Part shown: piece after piece, positions 1 to 7,370 of the stretch
Layout of the letters: each line of letters begins with the position of its first letter
Position numbering within the stretch: position 1 is the first letter of the stretch
DNA from: an uncultured Caulobacterales bacterium
GTDB taxonomy: Bacteria; Pseudomonadota; Alphaproteobacteria; Caulobacterales; Caulobacteraceae
Length of the DNA: 17,258 nucleotides
Reading direction: 5' to 3'
Assembly (NCBI GenBank): GCA_903889785.1
Contig: CAISYT010000024.1
Coordinates: 1-17,258, forward strand
Program-made: the position numbers and the translations under genes
The notes under the pieces: model-generated
What the model was told of the DNA's origin: nothing
What the model saw: only the letters and a program-made list of their open reading frames with translations
Database searches by the model: none

Positions 1-502
<502 letters not shown>

Positions 503-504
<2 letters not shown>

Positions 505-528
505 GGCGTCGGGAAAAGGTAACGCCCT
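503..528 (+). terminator. Hairpin after acnA (possible terminator or attenuator, no T-tract)
   Basis: AGGGCGT (503-509) pairs exactly with ACGCCCT (522-528) around a 12-nt loop. No T-run follows, so it is not a classical intrinsic terminator. The loop contains GGGAAAAGG, a ribosome-binding-site-like string that precedes an alternative GTG start at 530 for the next gene. The hairpin could end or protect acnA mRNA, or mask that site; the function is inferred. Confidence 0.35.
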
Positions 529-571
529 CGTGAGGGATCAAATCGGACGAAACTCGCTTTATTGCTGCGCA

Positions 572-1312
572 ATGCGCAGCGTGGCGACGATCCTATCCGG
601 CTTGGCCCTTCTGGGGGCTGGAGCGCTCTATAACCCCGCCTGGGCGGCTAAGGCCCCTGTGGTGGTCGAGCTGTTCACGGCCCAGGGCTGTTCCTCGTGT
701 GGCTCCGCCAATGCGGCCGTTGCGGCACTGGCCGAGCGCGACGATGTGCTGCCCCTGATCTTCTCGGTCGATTACTGGGACTATCTGGGCTGGAAAGACA
801 CCTTTGCGGAGGCCGAGTTTACCGACCGCCAGCGCGCCTATGAGAAACATTTTGGCATCCGCGAGGTCTTTACCCCGCAGGTGGTTCTGAACGGCAAGGT
901 CCAGGGTTCGGGTGCCAAGGCCGGTGCATTAGACACCTTGCTGGCGGCCCAGGCCAAGGCTCGGATCAATTCTCCCGATATGCAGGCCCTGAGCCCGACA
1001 CGGATTGCCGTTGGCTCGGGCCGCGTTCCGGCCGGCGGCGCAGAGGTCTGGCTGGTGCGGTTCGATCCCAACGCCCAGCAGGTGTCGGTGCGTCGCGGCG
1101 ATAATCGCGGCCAGACGCTCGACTATCGCAACGTCGTGCGCGAACTGGTGCGGCTGGGCCCCTGGGCTGGCAAACCCCGCGCCTATCGCCTGCCGGCGAC
1201 CAAGGAAGACGGGCTTTCAACAGCGATCCTGGTGCAGGGCGTAAGGGGCGGGCCCCTGGTTGGGGCCATGGCAATACCGGCCGATAAGACCGAGGACAGT
1301 GCCCCGCGCTGA
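572..1312 (+). CDS. DUF1223 family secreted thioredoxin-like protein
   Basis: The 246-residue protein begins with a clear Sec signal peptide (about residues 1-26, hydrophobic core TILSGLALLGAGAL, cleavage near AWAA before KAPV). The mature part opens with VVVELFTAQGCSSCGSANAA, a thioredoxin-like fold start with a CxxC pair (Cys40, Cys43). It continues with the DUF1223 hallmarks FSVDYWDYLGWKDTFA and the segment FTPQVVLNG with a cis-Pro-type position. The biochemical role of the family is not established; a periplasmic thiol redox role is an inference from the CxxC. I chose ATG 572 because the signal peptide then starts immediately; the frame is also open to a GTG at 530 behind an AAAAGG, which would add 14 residues before the signal. 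The gene lies just downstream of acnA on the same strand. Confidence 0.85.
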   Translation: MRSVATILSGLALLGAGALYNPAWAAKAPVVVELFTAQGCSSCGSANAAVAALAERDDVLPLIFSVDYWDYLGWKDTFAEAEFTDRQRAYEKHFGIREVFTPQVVLNGKVQGSGAKAGALDTLLAAQAKARINSPDMQALSPTRIAVGSGRVPAGGAEVWLVRFDPNAQQVSVRRGDNRGQTLDYRNVVRELVRLGPWAGKPRAYRLPATKEDGLSTAILVQGVRGGPLVGAMAIPADKTEDSAPR

Positions 1313-1342
1313 GGGCGAATTTGGCAACCCAGTGCCGCGGGC

Positions 1343-1390
1343 AAGAAAAAGCCTGCGCGGCCTGAGGCGGGCATTGGGCGGCACAGGCTT
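1343..1390 (-). terminator. Strong intrinsic terminator reading on the minus strand
   Basis: Read on the minus strand, AAGCCTGTGCCGCC (from 1390 down to 1377) pairs with GGCCGCGCAGGCTT (1362 down to 1349), with one C-C mismatch and one G-U pair over 14 positions and a 14-nt loop. It is followed at once by the tract TTTTTCTT. On the plus strand the same hairpin has no T-tract, so it fits a minus-strand transcript better than the DUF1223 gene ending at 1312, though it may serve that gene too. The nearest minus-strand protein gene upstream (stop at 2102) has its own terminator at 2049-2076. Confidence 0.7.
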
Positions 1391-1550
1391 CAACTCTAAG
1401 CGCCAGTCAGCTCATCGCCTGGAAATCTAGTGGGTCTGTTCAGGGTCCGAAACCCAAAGCGCCCAACTGACCGACCCCTGCCTTATCCGAGCGCAAGCAG
1501 GCGGTGGCGAGACCAAAATAAGGTCATTTCGCGGCAGGTGTGACGGCCGG
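1391..1550 (-). ncRNA. Candidate small RNA in the DUF1223-DUF2794 gap (5' end uncertain)
   Basis: This gap has no credible protein frame, yet ends in a minus-strand intrinsic terminator. Just 5' of that terminator, on the minus strand, GTCGGTCAGTT (1475 down to 1465) can pair with AGCTGACTGGC (1412 down to 1402) over 11 bp, including three G-U pairs, closing a domain that contains a small GGGT/ACCC hairpin with a TTCGG loop. A second element, GACC-ttatttt-GGTC, lies near 1511-1525. I could not identify a promoter and could not match it to 6S, 4.5S/SRP, tmRNA or RNase P RNA. The 5' boundary given is a guess. The evidence is structural only. Confidence 0.35.
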
Positions 1551-1693
1551 CGCACATTTCCGGTCCGTGCTGCCTCGTTGCGACGATGCAGACCTCGATG
1601 GGTCGCGCACCCAATGTTGTATTGCCCGGCCGGGCGGCAAAATCAGCCATCTGTTAACTCAGCGCGCTCTAAGCCCTGGCGAATTGCCTCATC

Positions 1694-1714
1694 TTGGGGT
1701 TAGGCTGACCCCAA
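1694..1714 (+). promoter_or_regulatory. Inverted repeat abutting the DUF2794 start codon
   Basis: TTGGGGT (1694-1700) and ACCCCAA (1708-1714) form a perfect 7-bp inverted repeat with a 7-nt loop. The last A is the first base of the ATG at 1714. In RNA the hairpin would bury the initiation region; in DNA it could be an operator. There is no other evident ribosome binding site for this gene. Function is inferred. Confidence 0.4.
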
Positions 1715-2040
1715 TGTCAGTTGACGCTCGTCCGCTCGCCGGTGTCGTGGTCTTCGACCGGCGCGACCTCAATCTCTTGCTGCGCCTTTATGGCCAGATG
1801 GTCGCCGCCAACGAATGGCGCGACTACGCCATCGACGGCCTCAGCGATCTGGCCGTGTTCTGCGTGTTCCGCCGCAGCCAGGATCAGCCGCTCTATCGTA
1901 TTGAAAAACGTCCAGCGCTGGCCTCGCGCCAGGGTGCCTGGTCAGTCATTGGCCAGGGCGGTCAGATCCTGCGACGCGGTCACAGGCTGGAGACGGTGCT
2001 CAAGCTGTTCGATCGCCATCGCTTCCGCGTGGTGGACTAG
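1714..2040 (+). CDS. DUF2794 domain-containing protein
   Basis: A 108-residue soluble protein of the alphaproteobacterial DUF2794 family, of unknown function. The match covers almost its full length: FDRRDLNLLLRLYGQMVAANEWRDYAIDGL, then AVFCVFRRSQDQPLYRIEKRP, then ARQGAWSVIGQGG-like sequence and a C-terminal LKLFDRHRFRVVD. It is rich in Arg and aromatic residues, with no signal peptide, membrane segment or cysteine motif. The frame is open upstream to 1540, but the upstream part has no family similarity that I recognise, and ATG 1714 gives the normal family length. No clear ribosome binding site precedes it; instead a 7-bp hairpin touches the start codon. It converges with the BI-1 gene across a shared terminator. 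Confidence 0.85.
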   Translation: MSVDARPLAGVVVFDRRDLNLLLRLYGQMVAANEWRDYAIDGLSDLAVFCVFRRSQDQPLYRIEKRPALASRQGAWSVIGQGGQILRRGHRLETVLKLFDRHRFRVVD

Positions 2041-2043
2041 CCA

Positions 2044-2076
2044 ACAAAAAGCCCCGGAGATCGCTCTCCGGGGCTT
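2044..2076 (-). terminator. Intrinsic terminator of the BI-1 gene (probably shared)
   Basis: A perfect 12-bp stem: AAGCCCCGGAGA (2049-2060), loop TCGC, TCTCCGGGGCTT (2065-2076). On the minus strand it is followed by TTTTTGTT, the ideal layout for ending the gene whose stop is at 2102. On the plus strand it starts eight bases after the DUF2794 stop and is followed by TTGGCTATT, so it may work weakly in that direction. Confidence 0.9.
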
Positions 2077-2101
2077 GGCTATTCTAGCCTGTCCCTCGGC
2101 T

Positions 2102-2848
2102 CTAGCGGCGGTTGCCCATGAATCGGAGCAGGAATTGGAACAGGTTGATAAAGTTGATGTAGAGGCTCAGCGCGCCGTAGTTGGTGGCCACGCCCATCGC
2201 CGCCTGATCACCGCCCAGGCTGTAGTAGGTGCCCTTCAGGCGCTGAGTGTCGTAGGCGATCAGACCCGCGAATATCAGCACGCCCAGGGCATTGACGGCG
2301 AAATAGAGCGCCGGCGAATGCAGGAAAATATTGACCACCGAGGCGAGGATCAGACCGAACAGACCCATGATCATGAAGCTGCCCATGCCGGTCAGGTCCT
2401 TCTTGGTGGTGTAGCCCACCAGAGAAAGAGCCCCGAAACTGGCCGCAGTGATCAAGAAGGTCTGGGCGATCGAGGCACCCGTGTACATCAGCACAACGAC
2501 GCCGAGGCTGGCACCGATCAGGGAGACGATCCCCCAGTACAACATGCCCGAGCTACGCGGGCTGGGGTTACGCACCGCGAACCCGGAAATCAGCATCAGC
2601 ACCAGCGGCGCGAAGGCCACGATGGTGCCAAGGCCGGTGTAGCCGATGCCTCGTGCGGTCTGTACGAACATGAGGTCCCGCACCGGCGGATAAGCGCCGG
2701 TTATAAAGGCGAGGGCCGCCGACAGCACCAGGCCGAGGGCTACCTTGTTATAGACCCCCAGCATAAAGCTGCGCAGTCCGGCATCCACCGACATGTCGGC
2801 GCGGTCTGCTGTGACCGATCGCGCGAAGTTGCCGTTGAAATCGCTCAT
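2102..2848 (-). CDS. BI-1/YccA family (Bax inhibitor-1-like) inner-membrane protein
   Basis: The 248-residue protein has seven hydrophobic segments spread from about residue 35 to the C-terminus, as expected for the BI-1/TMBIM family of calcium-leak and membrane-stress proteins. Typical features are the first segment VYNKVALGLVLSAALAFITG, the pair FLITAASFGALSLVGYTTKKD and MGSFMIMGLFGLILASVVNI, the family stretch AGLIAYDTQRLK, and a tail NFINLFQFLLRFMGNRR close to the usual family ending. Start: ATG at 2848 (MSDFNGNFARS) is preceded by AAGGA with about 10 nt spacing; longer upstream readings lack family similarity. It lies 102 nt downstream of the ABC permease on the same strand and may be partly co-transcribed with it. 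The substrate and physiological role in bacteria are not firmly known. Confidence 0.93.
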   Translation of the reverse strand: MSDFNGNFARSVTADRADMSVDAGLRSFMLGVYNKVALGLVLSAALAFITGAYPPVRDLMFVQTARGIGYTGLGTIVAFAPLVLMLISGFAVRNPSPRSSGMLYWGIVSLIGASLGVVVLMYTGASIAQTFLITAASFGALSLVGYTTKKDLTGMGSFMIMGLFGLILASVVNIFLHSPALYFAVNALGVLIFAGLIAYDTQRLKGTYYSLGGDQAAMGVATNYGALSLYINFINLFQFLLRFMGNRR

Positions 2849-2898
2849 CGAAAATCTGTCCTTCAAAACGCCCTGGTTGGGCGCAGACCTAAATATCG

Positions 2899-2932
2899 TG
2901 TCGGATTGAGGCGGGCGCAAGGCCTTCCGACA
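2899..2932. repeat. 7-bp inverted repeat between ABC permease and BI-1 gene
   Basis: TGTCGGA (2899-2905) and TCCGACA (2926-2932) are perfect inverted copies with a 20-nt spacer, between the permease stop and the BI-1 start. A GAGGCCTC palindrome lies next to it at about 2937-2944. There is no T-tract worth the name, so this is either an operator, a weak terminator of the ABC operon, or chance. Confidence 0.3.
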
Positions 2933-2950
2933 AAGCGAGGCCTCGACGCC

Positions 2951-5467
2951 CTATTCTCCTCGAAGGACCGGTGCCGGGCGGCGCGATAGGGCCATAGCCG
3001 CGGCGACCAGTCCGCCGCCGCCGGTTAGGACTGCCGCCCCGCCCACCAGGGCGAAAACGCCCGAGGCGTCGAAGGCGAACCTGGCTTCGAACACCTGTGT
3101 CACCACTGGCCATGCGGCCGCGAAACCCAGGGCCGCGCCAGCGAATCCGGCTACGGTGCCAACGCTGCCGTATTCAAGACCGTAGGCGATTAGAATTTGC
3201 CAACGCGATCCACCCAGAACCTTGAGCATTGCCGCCTCTCGCGCCCGCGCCGGTGCCCCGGCGGCTATGGCACCGGCCAGGACCAGCAGTCCGGCCAGGG
3301 CGGCAATGGCCGATGCACCCCGAATGGCCAGGGACAGTTTTTCGAACAGCGTTGCTGCTACTTCCAGCTGTTCGCGTACGCTGATCACATTAACGCCAGG
3401 GAAGCTGGCCCCCAAGGCCCGGGTCGCGCGGGACTCCTCGGCTTGCGAGGCCTTGGCGATGGCGATCTGACGCACCGGCGCACCGTCTAAGGTATGTGGG
3501 TCGAGGATGACCGCGAAGGTCGGGCCAAAGCCGCCGTAGTCCACCTTGCGCAAGGACGTGACCGTGGCCTTAATCTCGGTTCCCAGCACCTGCAGCACGA
3601 TAGGATCGCCAAGTTTAACGCCCGCGCTCTTCGCAACCTCCTCGTCCAGCGAGATCAACGGCGGCCCGGCATAGTCTGAGGGCCACCATTTGCCCGAAGC
3701 GATACGCGTATTCGCCGGCTGTGCGCCTATGACCGACATGGCAACATCGTTGTCATACAGCCGCCGCCCTGCGCCGCGCAGCTTGCGCCGGTCTAGCGCC
3801 CCGCCGCGCACGGTGATGATCCGCCCGGTTATGTATGGAAAGCGCAGGTAGTCGCGACGGGTGAGGGCTCGTCCGAACGCCTGAGACACGGTCTGGTCAA
3901 ACGAAGCCGCCTGCTCGCCCGGCACATCCATGAACACGATGGAAGGCGCGCTTTGCGGCGCGGCCTGCGTCACCTGCGCTAGCAGGCTGGACTGGATCAG
4001 CACCACGGCGGTCAGCAGGGCAATTCCCAGGCCGATAGCCGGTGTGGCGGTGCGCGCAGCCGAATGCGGACCGGCCAGGTTGGCCAGGCCAATCCGTGCT
4101 GTGCCGCGAGTCAGGGCGCGCAGTCGGCCCGCGCCTTTGGTGGCTCCCAAACCCAGAAGCCAAAGGATCAGAAAGCTTGCCGCCACGCCGCCGATCATCG
4201 CAGCGGCCGACAACGGCGTCGGTGCAGTGATCACCGCCAGGCCGGCGAGACCGCAGGTGGCAAGGCCAGCGGCTACAGACTCAGGGCTGAAGGGCAGGCG
4301 CGCCGTGAGGTCGCGACGAAACAGGCTGGCTGGTGGCGTGGCGCGGGCGCGGGCCAGCGGGCCGAGCGAAAAGGCGGCGGCCGCAAGCACGCCGAAGGCA
4401 CCGGCCTTGATAAGGGGCAGCGGATAGATCGCGAAAAGGGCCGGTATCGGCGGGTCTTTCTTAGCGATTTCCCCCAGGGCCAGGGGTGCAAGCGCGCCGA
4501 TCAGTAGTCCGATCAGCACACCCAGCAAGGCCAGCAGGGCGATTTGGATCAGGTACATGTCGCGGATCAGTGCCCCTTCAGCCCCTAGGGCCTTGAGGAC
4601 GGCAATGGAAGGCTTTCGGGCCTCTAAAAAGGCGCTGACGGCCCCCGATACGCCCAGACCGCCGGCAACTAACGAGGCTAGGCCGATAAAGCCGAGGAAA
4701 TATTCTAGCTGGTCGATCAGCCGCTTGAATCCGGCGGCGGCGTCGCTGCGCTCTGTCATGCGCAGACGCCCATCCGGCAGCAACCGCTTGAGCGCCGCGA
4801 TCTGGCGCTTGGGGTCTTCGCCGTTGGGCAGGGCGATCTTGGCCGAGACGTTGAAGATATAACCGGGGGCGAGGAATCCGCTGCGCTCTAGGGTTGATAG
4901 GCGCACCAGCACACGCGGCCCCAGGGCAAAACCGCGCGAGACCCGGTCAGGCTCTGTTACCAGCACTCCGGTGATCGCTAGGGGGAGGTTGCCCACCAGG
5001 AAGCGGTCGCCGATCTTGAGGTGCAGTCGATCCAACAGGGCCTGTTCGACCAAGGCCCCCGCAGCATCGCCCCGAGCCGTTAAACCTGCGGCCAGGCTGC
5101 GCGTGCCGGTGACGTCGACGGTCCCGGCCAGCGGATAGAGATCGTCCACGCCGCGCAGCTCCACCAGACGGCGATCACCGGCGGGGGTTTGGGCCATGGC
5201 GCGGACCGCAACTGAATAGGACACCTGCCCCTTGGCAGCGAAGGCGGCTTGTTCCTGCGGTGTGAAGCGGCGTTGACCTGTGTTGATCCGGATGTCGCCG
5301 CCCAGAATCTCGCGCGCCTGCGCTCCCAGCCCCTCACGGAAGGCCTGCGCCGTCGAGCCGGCGGCGGCGATTGTCGCCACGCCTAGCGCCAGGCAGGCCA
5401 GAAAAATGCGAAACCCGGCTACGCCGGCGCGCAGCTCGCGGGCGGCGAAGCGGAACGGGAGGTTCAA
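2951..5467 (-). CDS. ABC transporter permease, FtsX/MacB-like (YbbP type)
   Basis: A large permease of 838 residues. It has the two-half layout of YbbP-type exporters: an N-terminal membrane helix (about 19-40, FRIFLACLALGVATIAAAGS), a long periplasmic domain (about 41-250), then FtsX-type helices near 255-280, 300-330 and 345-375. A middle block of helices follows near 400-445 and 475-500, then a second periplasmic domain (about 510-700) and three final helices near 715-740, 760-790 and 800-830. Together with the ATPase encoded immediately upstream it should form an inner-membrane exporter or a MacB-like mechanotransmission complex; the substrate is unknown. The start is a TTG at 5467 whose last two bases lie in the TGA stop of the ATPase gene (TTGA); the N-terminus FRFAARELRAG fits the family, which supports this rare start. 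Confidence 0.92.
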   Translation of the reverse strand: MNLPFRFAARELRAGVAGFRIFLACLALGVATIAAAGSTAQAFREGLGAQAREILGGDIRINTGQRRFTPQEQAAFAAKGQVSYSVAVRAMAQTPAGDRRLVELRGVDDLYPLAGTVDVTGTRSLAAGLTARGDAAGALVEQALLDRLHLKIGDRFLVGNLPLAITGVLVTEPDRVSRGFALGPRVLVRLSTLERSGFLAPGYIFNVSAKIALPNGEDPKRQIAALKRLLPDGRLRMTERSDAAAGFKRLIDQLEYFLGFIGLASLVAGGLGVSGAVSAFLEARKPSIAVLKALGAEGALIRDMYLIQIALLALLGVLIGLLIGALAPLALGEIAKKDPPIPALFAIYPLPLIKAGAFGVLAAAAFSLGPLARARATPPASLFRRDLTARLPFSPESVAAGLATCGLAGLAVITAPTPLSAAAMIGGVAASFLILWLLGLGATKGAGRLRALTRGTARIGLANLAGPHSAARTATPAIGLGIALLTAVVLIQSSLLAQVTQAAPQSAPSIVFMDVPGEQAASFDQTVSQAFGRALTRRDYLRFPYITGRIITVRGGALDRRKLRGAGRRLYDNDVAMSVIGAQPANTRIASGKWWPSDYAGPPLISLDEEVAKSAGVKLGDPIVLQVLGTEIKATVTSLRKVDYGGFGPTFAVILDPHTLDGAPVRQIAIAKASQAEESRATRALGASFPGVNVISVREQLEVAATLFEKLSLAIRGASAIAALAGLLVLAGAIAAGAPARAREAAMLKVLGGSRWQILIAYGLEYGSVGTVAGFAGAALGFAAAWPVVTQVFEARFAFDASGVFALVGGAAVLTGGGGLVAAAMALSRRPAPVLRGE

Positions 5468-6147
5468 ACGATCAGTCCGTCAGCCATCACCGCCTGGCGG
5501 TCGGCGCGGGCCGCCAGAGCCAGATCGTGGGTCACGAGCACAAGCGCCGCCCCTGTCTCGGCCACCAGGTTGAACATCAGCTCAGCGACTCCCTTGGCAT
5601 TGGCGCTGTCGAGGTTGCCGGTGGGCTCGTCGGCGAATAGCAGGGCCGGACGGCCGGCGAGGGCGCGGGCCAGGGCGACGCGCTGTTGTTCTCCGCCGGA
5701 AAGCTGCTGCGGATAATGATCGAGACGTCCGCCTAGGCCGACGCGATCCAGCCAGACGCGGGCTGTCTGCGTGGCGTTGTCTACGCCCGCGATTTCGAGC
5801 GGCGCGGAGACATTTTCCTGCGCGGTCATGTTGGGCAGGAGGTGGAACTGCTGGAACACCAGCGCAACCCGCCCGCGTCGCAGCCGTGCGCGGCCGTCTT
5901 CACTCAGGGGCCCAAGGTCAGTCCCGAACAGGCTTGCGGTCCCGGTGGTGGGTCGCTCCAGCCCAGCCGCGACGGCGATCAGAGATGACTTGCCGCTGCC
6001 CGAAGACCCGACCACCGCCACACGTTCGCCGGCTTTCACAGTCAGGGAGACGCCACGCAAGATGTCGACCGGTCCGGCGGCGGACGGCAGGGTCAGGGTG
6101 ACGGCGTCCAAGTGCAGGGGCGGGGCCGTCTCGTCGCGATCAAACAT
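5464..6147 (-). CDS. ABC transporter ATP-binding protein (YbbA/LolD-like)
   Basis: A 227-residue ABC ATPase with every motif in place: Walker A GSSGSGKSS (about 48-56), Q-loop VFQQFHLLPNMTAQENV (about 98-113), signature LSGGEQQRVALARAL (149-163), Walker B LLFADEPTGNLD (169-180) and switch His207 in VLVTHD. The FHLLP and DEPTGNLD versions are those of the MacB/LolD/FtsE/YbbA subclass, which pairs with FtsX-like permeases such as the next gene. I start at ATG 6147 (MFDRDETAPPLHLDAV), with AGG a few bases upstream; the open frame reaches far beyond it but overlaps the divergent esterase, so that extension is not real. The ATPase-permease pair divergent from a TesA-like esterase repeats the ybbA-ybbP/tesA arrangement known from other proteobacteria. 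Confidence 0.95.
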   Translation of the reverse strand: MFDRDETAPPLHLDAVTLTLPSAAGPVDILRGVSLTVKAGERVAVVGSSGSGKSSLIAVAAGLERPTTGTASLFGTDLGPLSEDGRARLRRGRVALVFQQFHLLPNMTAQENVSAPLEIAGVDNATQTARVWLDRVGLGGRLDHYPQQLSGGEQQRVALARALAGRPALLFADEPTGNLDSANAKGVAELMFNLVAETGAALVLVTHDLALAARADRQAVMADGLIV

Positions 6148-6201
6148 CGATACCTGTAGGGATTGGACGCAGAGCGCGCCTATCCTAGATAGGGCAAAGT
6201 C
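6148..6201. promoter_or_regulatory. Divergent promoter region, ABC operon / esterase-thpR operon
   Basis: This 54-nt spacer must hold the start signals of both operons. On the plus strand TTGGAC (6163-6168) stands 17 nt from TAGATA (6186-6191), a weak sigma-70-like pair that would place transcription start only a few bases before ATG 6202. An inverted repeat CCTATC-cta-GATAGG (6179-6193) overlaps the possible -10 box. The promoter elements are inferred from spacing and resemblance only. Confidence 0.35.
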
Positions 6202-6837
6202 ATGCGCAACCACAGTCGCCGATCCGTTATTTTCTCTACCCTCGCCGTCGGGATCTGGGGCCGTGCCTTTGCGGCACCGGCACCGGTGCGGATCACGATG
6301 CTTGGAGACTCCATAACGGCCGGCTACGGCCTGCGCGCTGGCCAGGCTGTGCCGGCGCGGCTGGAGGCCGAACTGAACCGACTGGGCGTCCCGGCTCACG
6401 TCACCGCGGCCGGGGTTTCGGGCGACACCACAGCCGCCGGACTGCAACGGGTAGATTTCAGCGTGCGGTCCACGACCCAGCTTTGTATCGTCGCCCTTGG
6501 TGGTAACGACCTGTTGCAAGGGCTCGACCCCAAGGCGATGCAGCGCAATCTGGCCGCCATCCTGGCTCATCTGAAGGCGCGGAAGATCCCGGCCATGTTG
6601 GTCGGGATCGCCGCCCCGTCGATCATTGGGGCGGGCTATGCGCGCGATTTCAATGCGGTGTTCCCGGCTGTGTCGAAGGCGGCCCGAGTTCCGCTCTATG
6701 CCAATATCCTCGTCCCCGTGGAGGGGCGCCCCGACTTGATCCAGGAAGATGGCGTCCACCCGAATGCTGCTGGGGCTTTGCGGGTGGCCCAGCGCATTGC
6801 GCCGGCGGTAGTCCAGGCCCTGAAGGCATGCAGATGA
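6202..6837 (+). CDS. tesA: GDSL/SGNH-family arylesterase (TesA-like), exported
   Basis: A 211-residue SGNH hydrolase that cleaves short acyl or aryl esters or acyl-thioesters in the periplasm. Block I is MLGDSITAGYG with nucleophile Ser37; block II is the Gly of AAGVSGDTT (Gly74); block III is ALGGNDLL with Asn102; block V is EDGVHPNAAG with Asp183 and His186. All four catalytic positions are therefore present. The N-terminus holds SRRSVIF ahead of a hydrophobic stretch and an AFA cleavage site (about residue 24), so export could be by Tat rather than Sec. The gene ends in the ATGA that starts thpR, so the two are translationally coupled, and it diverges from the YbbA/YbbP-like exporter. Confidence 0.92.
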   Translation: MRNHSRRSVIFSTLAVGIWGRAFAAPAPVRITMLGDSITAGYGLRAGQAVPARLEAELNRLGVPAHVTAAGVSGDTTAAGLQRVDFSVRSTTQLCIVALGGNDLLQGLDPKAMQRNLAAILAHLKARKIPAMLVGIAAPSIIGAGYARDFNAVFPAVSKAARVPLYANILVPVEGRPDLIQEDGVHPNAAGALRVAQRIAPAVVQALKACR

Positions 6838-7370
6838 TCCGCCTGTTTGCCGCCGTGCCTGTGCCGGACGAGATTGGCATCGGCCTGATGGCGCGCCAGG
6901 GTGGGATCGAGGGGGCGTCATGGCGGCCGCTCGACGTCTTGCACATCACCCTGCGGTTCTTCGGCGACATTCGCGAGGATGTCGCCCGCGATCTCGATGC
7001 GGAACTGATTCAAATCGAAGGTCGGCCGTTCTCGCTGACGATCTCAGGGGCCGGCTCATTTGGTGAGGACGCCGACCTGCATGCGGTCTGGGCTGGGGTC
7101 GATGAGAGCGTGCCGCTGGTGCGTCTGGCCAAGGCCTGCGAGAGCGCCGCCCGTCGTGCGGGGATCAAGCCGGAGGCGCGGATCTATCGGCCCCATGTCA
7201 CCCTGGCCTACCTGCGGCGTGCCAGCGGGCTCGACGTGGCGCATTGGATCCAGGCCAACAATCTCCTGAAGAGCCCCGCATTCGAGATTTCCTCGTTTGG
7301 GCTGTATTCTAGCCGGCCAACGCCCGAAGGCCCGCGCTACCGCCTCGAGGCGGACTATCCGCTCACCTAG
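6834..7370 (+). CDS. thpR: RNA 2',3'-cyclic phosphodiesterase (2H phosphoesterase family)
   Basis: A 178-residue protein of the 2H (LigT-like) superfamily, which opens 2',3'-cyclic phosphates at RNA ends. Both catalytic HxT motifs are visible: HITLRF (His37, Thr39) and HVTLAY (His121, Thr123). The N-terminus IRLFAAVPVPDEI and the C-terminal SSFGLYSSRPTPEGPRYRLEADYPL are close to the family pattern. I chose ATG 6834 rather than 6828, because it overlaps the esterase stop as ATGA, is spaced 7 nt from AAGG at 6823-6826, and gives the usual MIRLF start. The stop codon overlaps that of the converging TonB-dependent receptor (shared CTAG at 7367-7370), so there is no room for a terminator between them. 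Confidence 0.93.
   Translation: MIRLFAAVPVPDEIGIGLMARQGGIEGASWRPLDVLHITLRFFGDIREDVARDLDAELIQIEGRPFSLTISGAGSFGEDADLHAVWAGVDESVPLVRLAKACESAARRAGIKPEARIYRPHVTLAYLRRASGLDVAHWIQANNLLKSPAFEISSFGLYSSRPTPEGPRYRLEADYPLT

Noticed and set aside
1624..1635. 12-bp palindrome GCCCGGCCGGGC upstream of the DUF2794 gene
   Set aside because: Such GC palindromes occur easily at this base composition; with no partner or position relative to a promoter I do not call a site.
1313..1713. Possible tRNA, tmRNA, SRP RNA or 6S RNA in the long gap
   Set aside because: No cloverleaf with GGTTCGA-type T-arm, no tmRNA tag or CCA end, and no SRP tetraloop motif. For 6S I could not find a convincing closing stem, so only a generic small-RNA candidate is reported.
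1721..2989. A 422-codon plus-strand open frame across DUF2794, the terminator and the BI-1 gene
   Set aside because: It has no family features and low-complexity His/Gln/Arg composition, runs through a terminator, and is antisense to a clear seven-helix protein. A by-product of GC-rich codon bias.
6148..6921. N-terminal extension of the ABC ATPase frame
   Set aside because: It would overlap the entire divergent esterase gene; family length and Walker A position fit the ATG at 6147.
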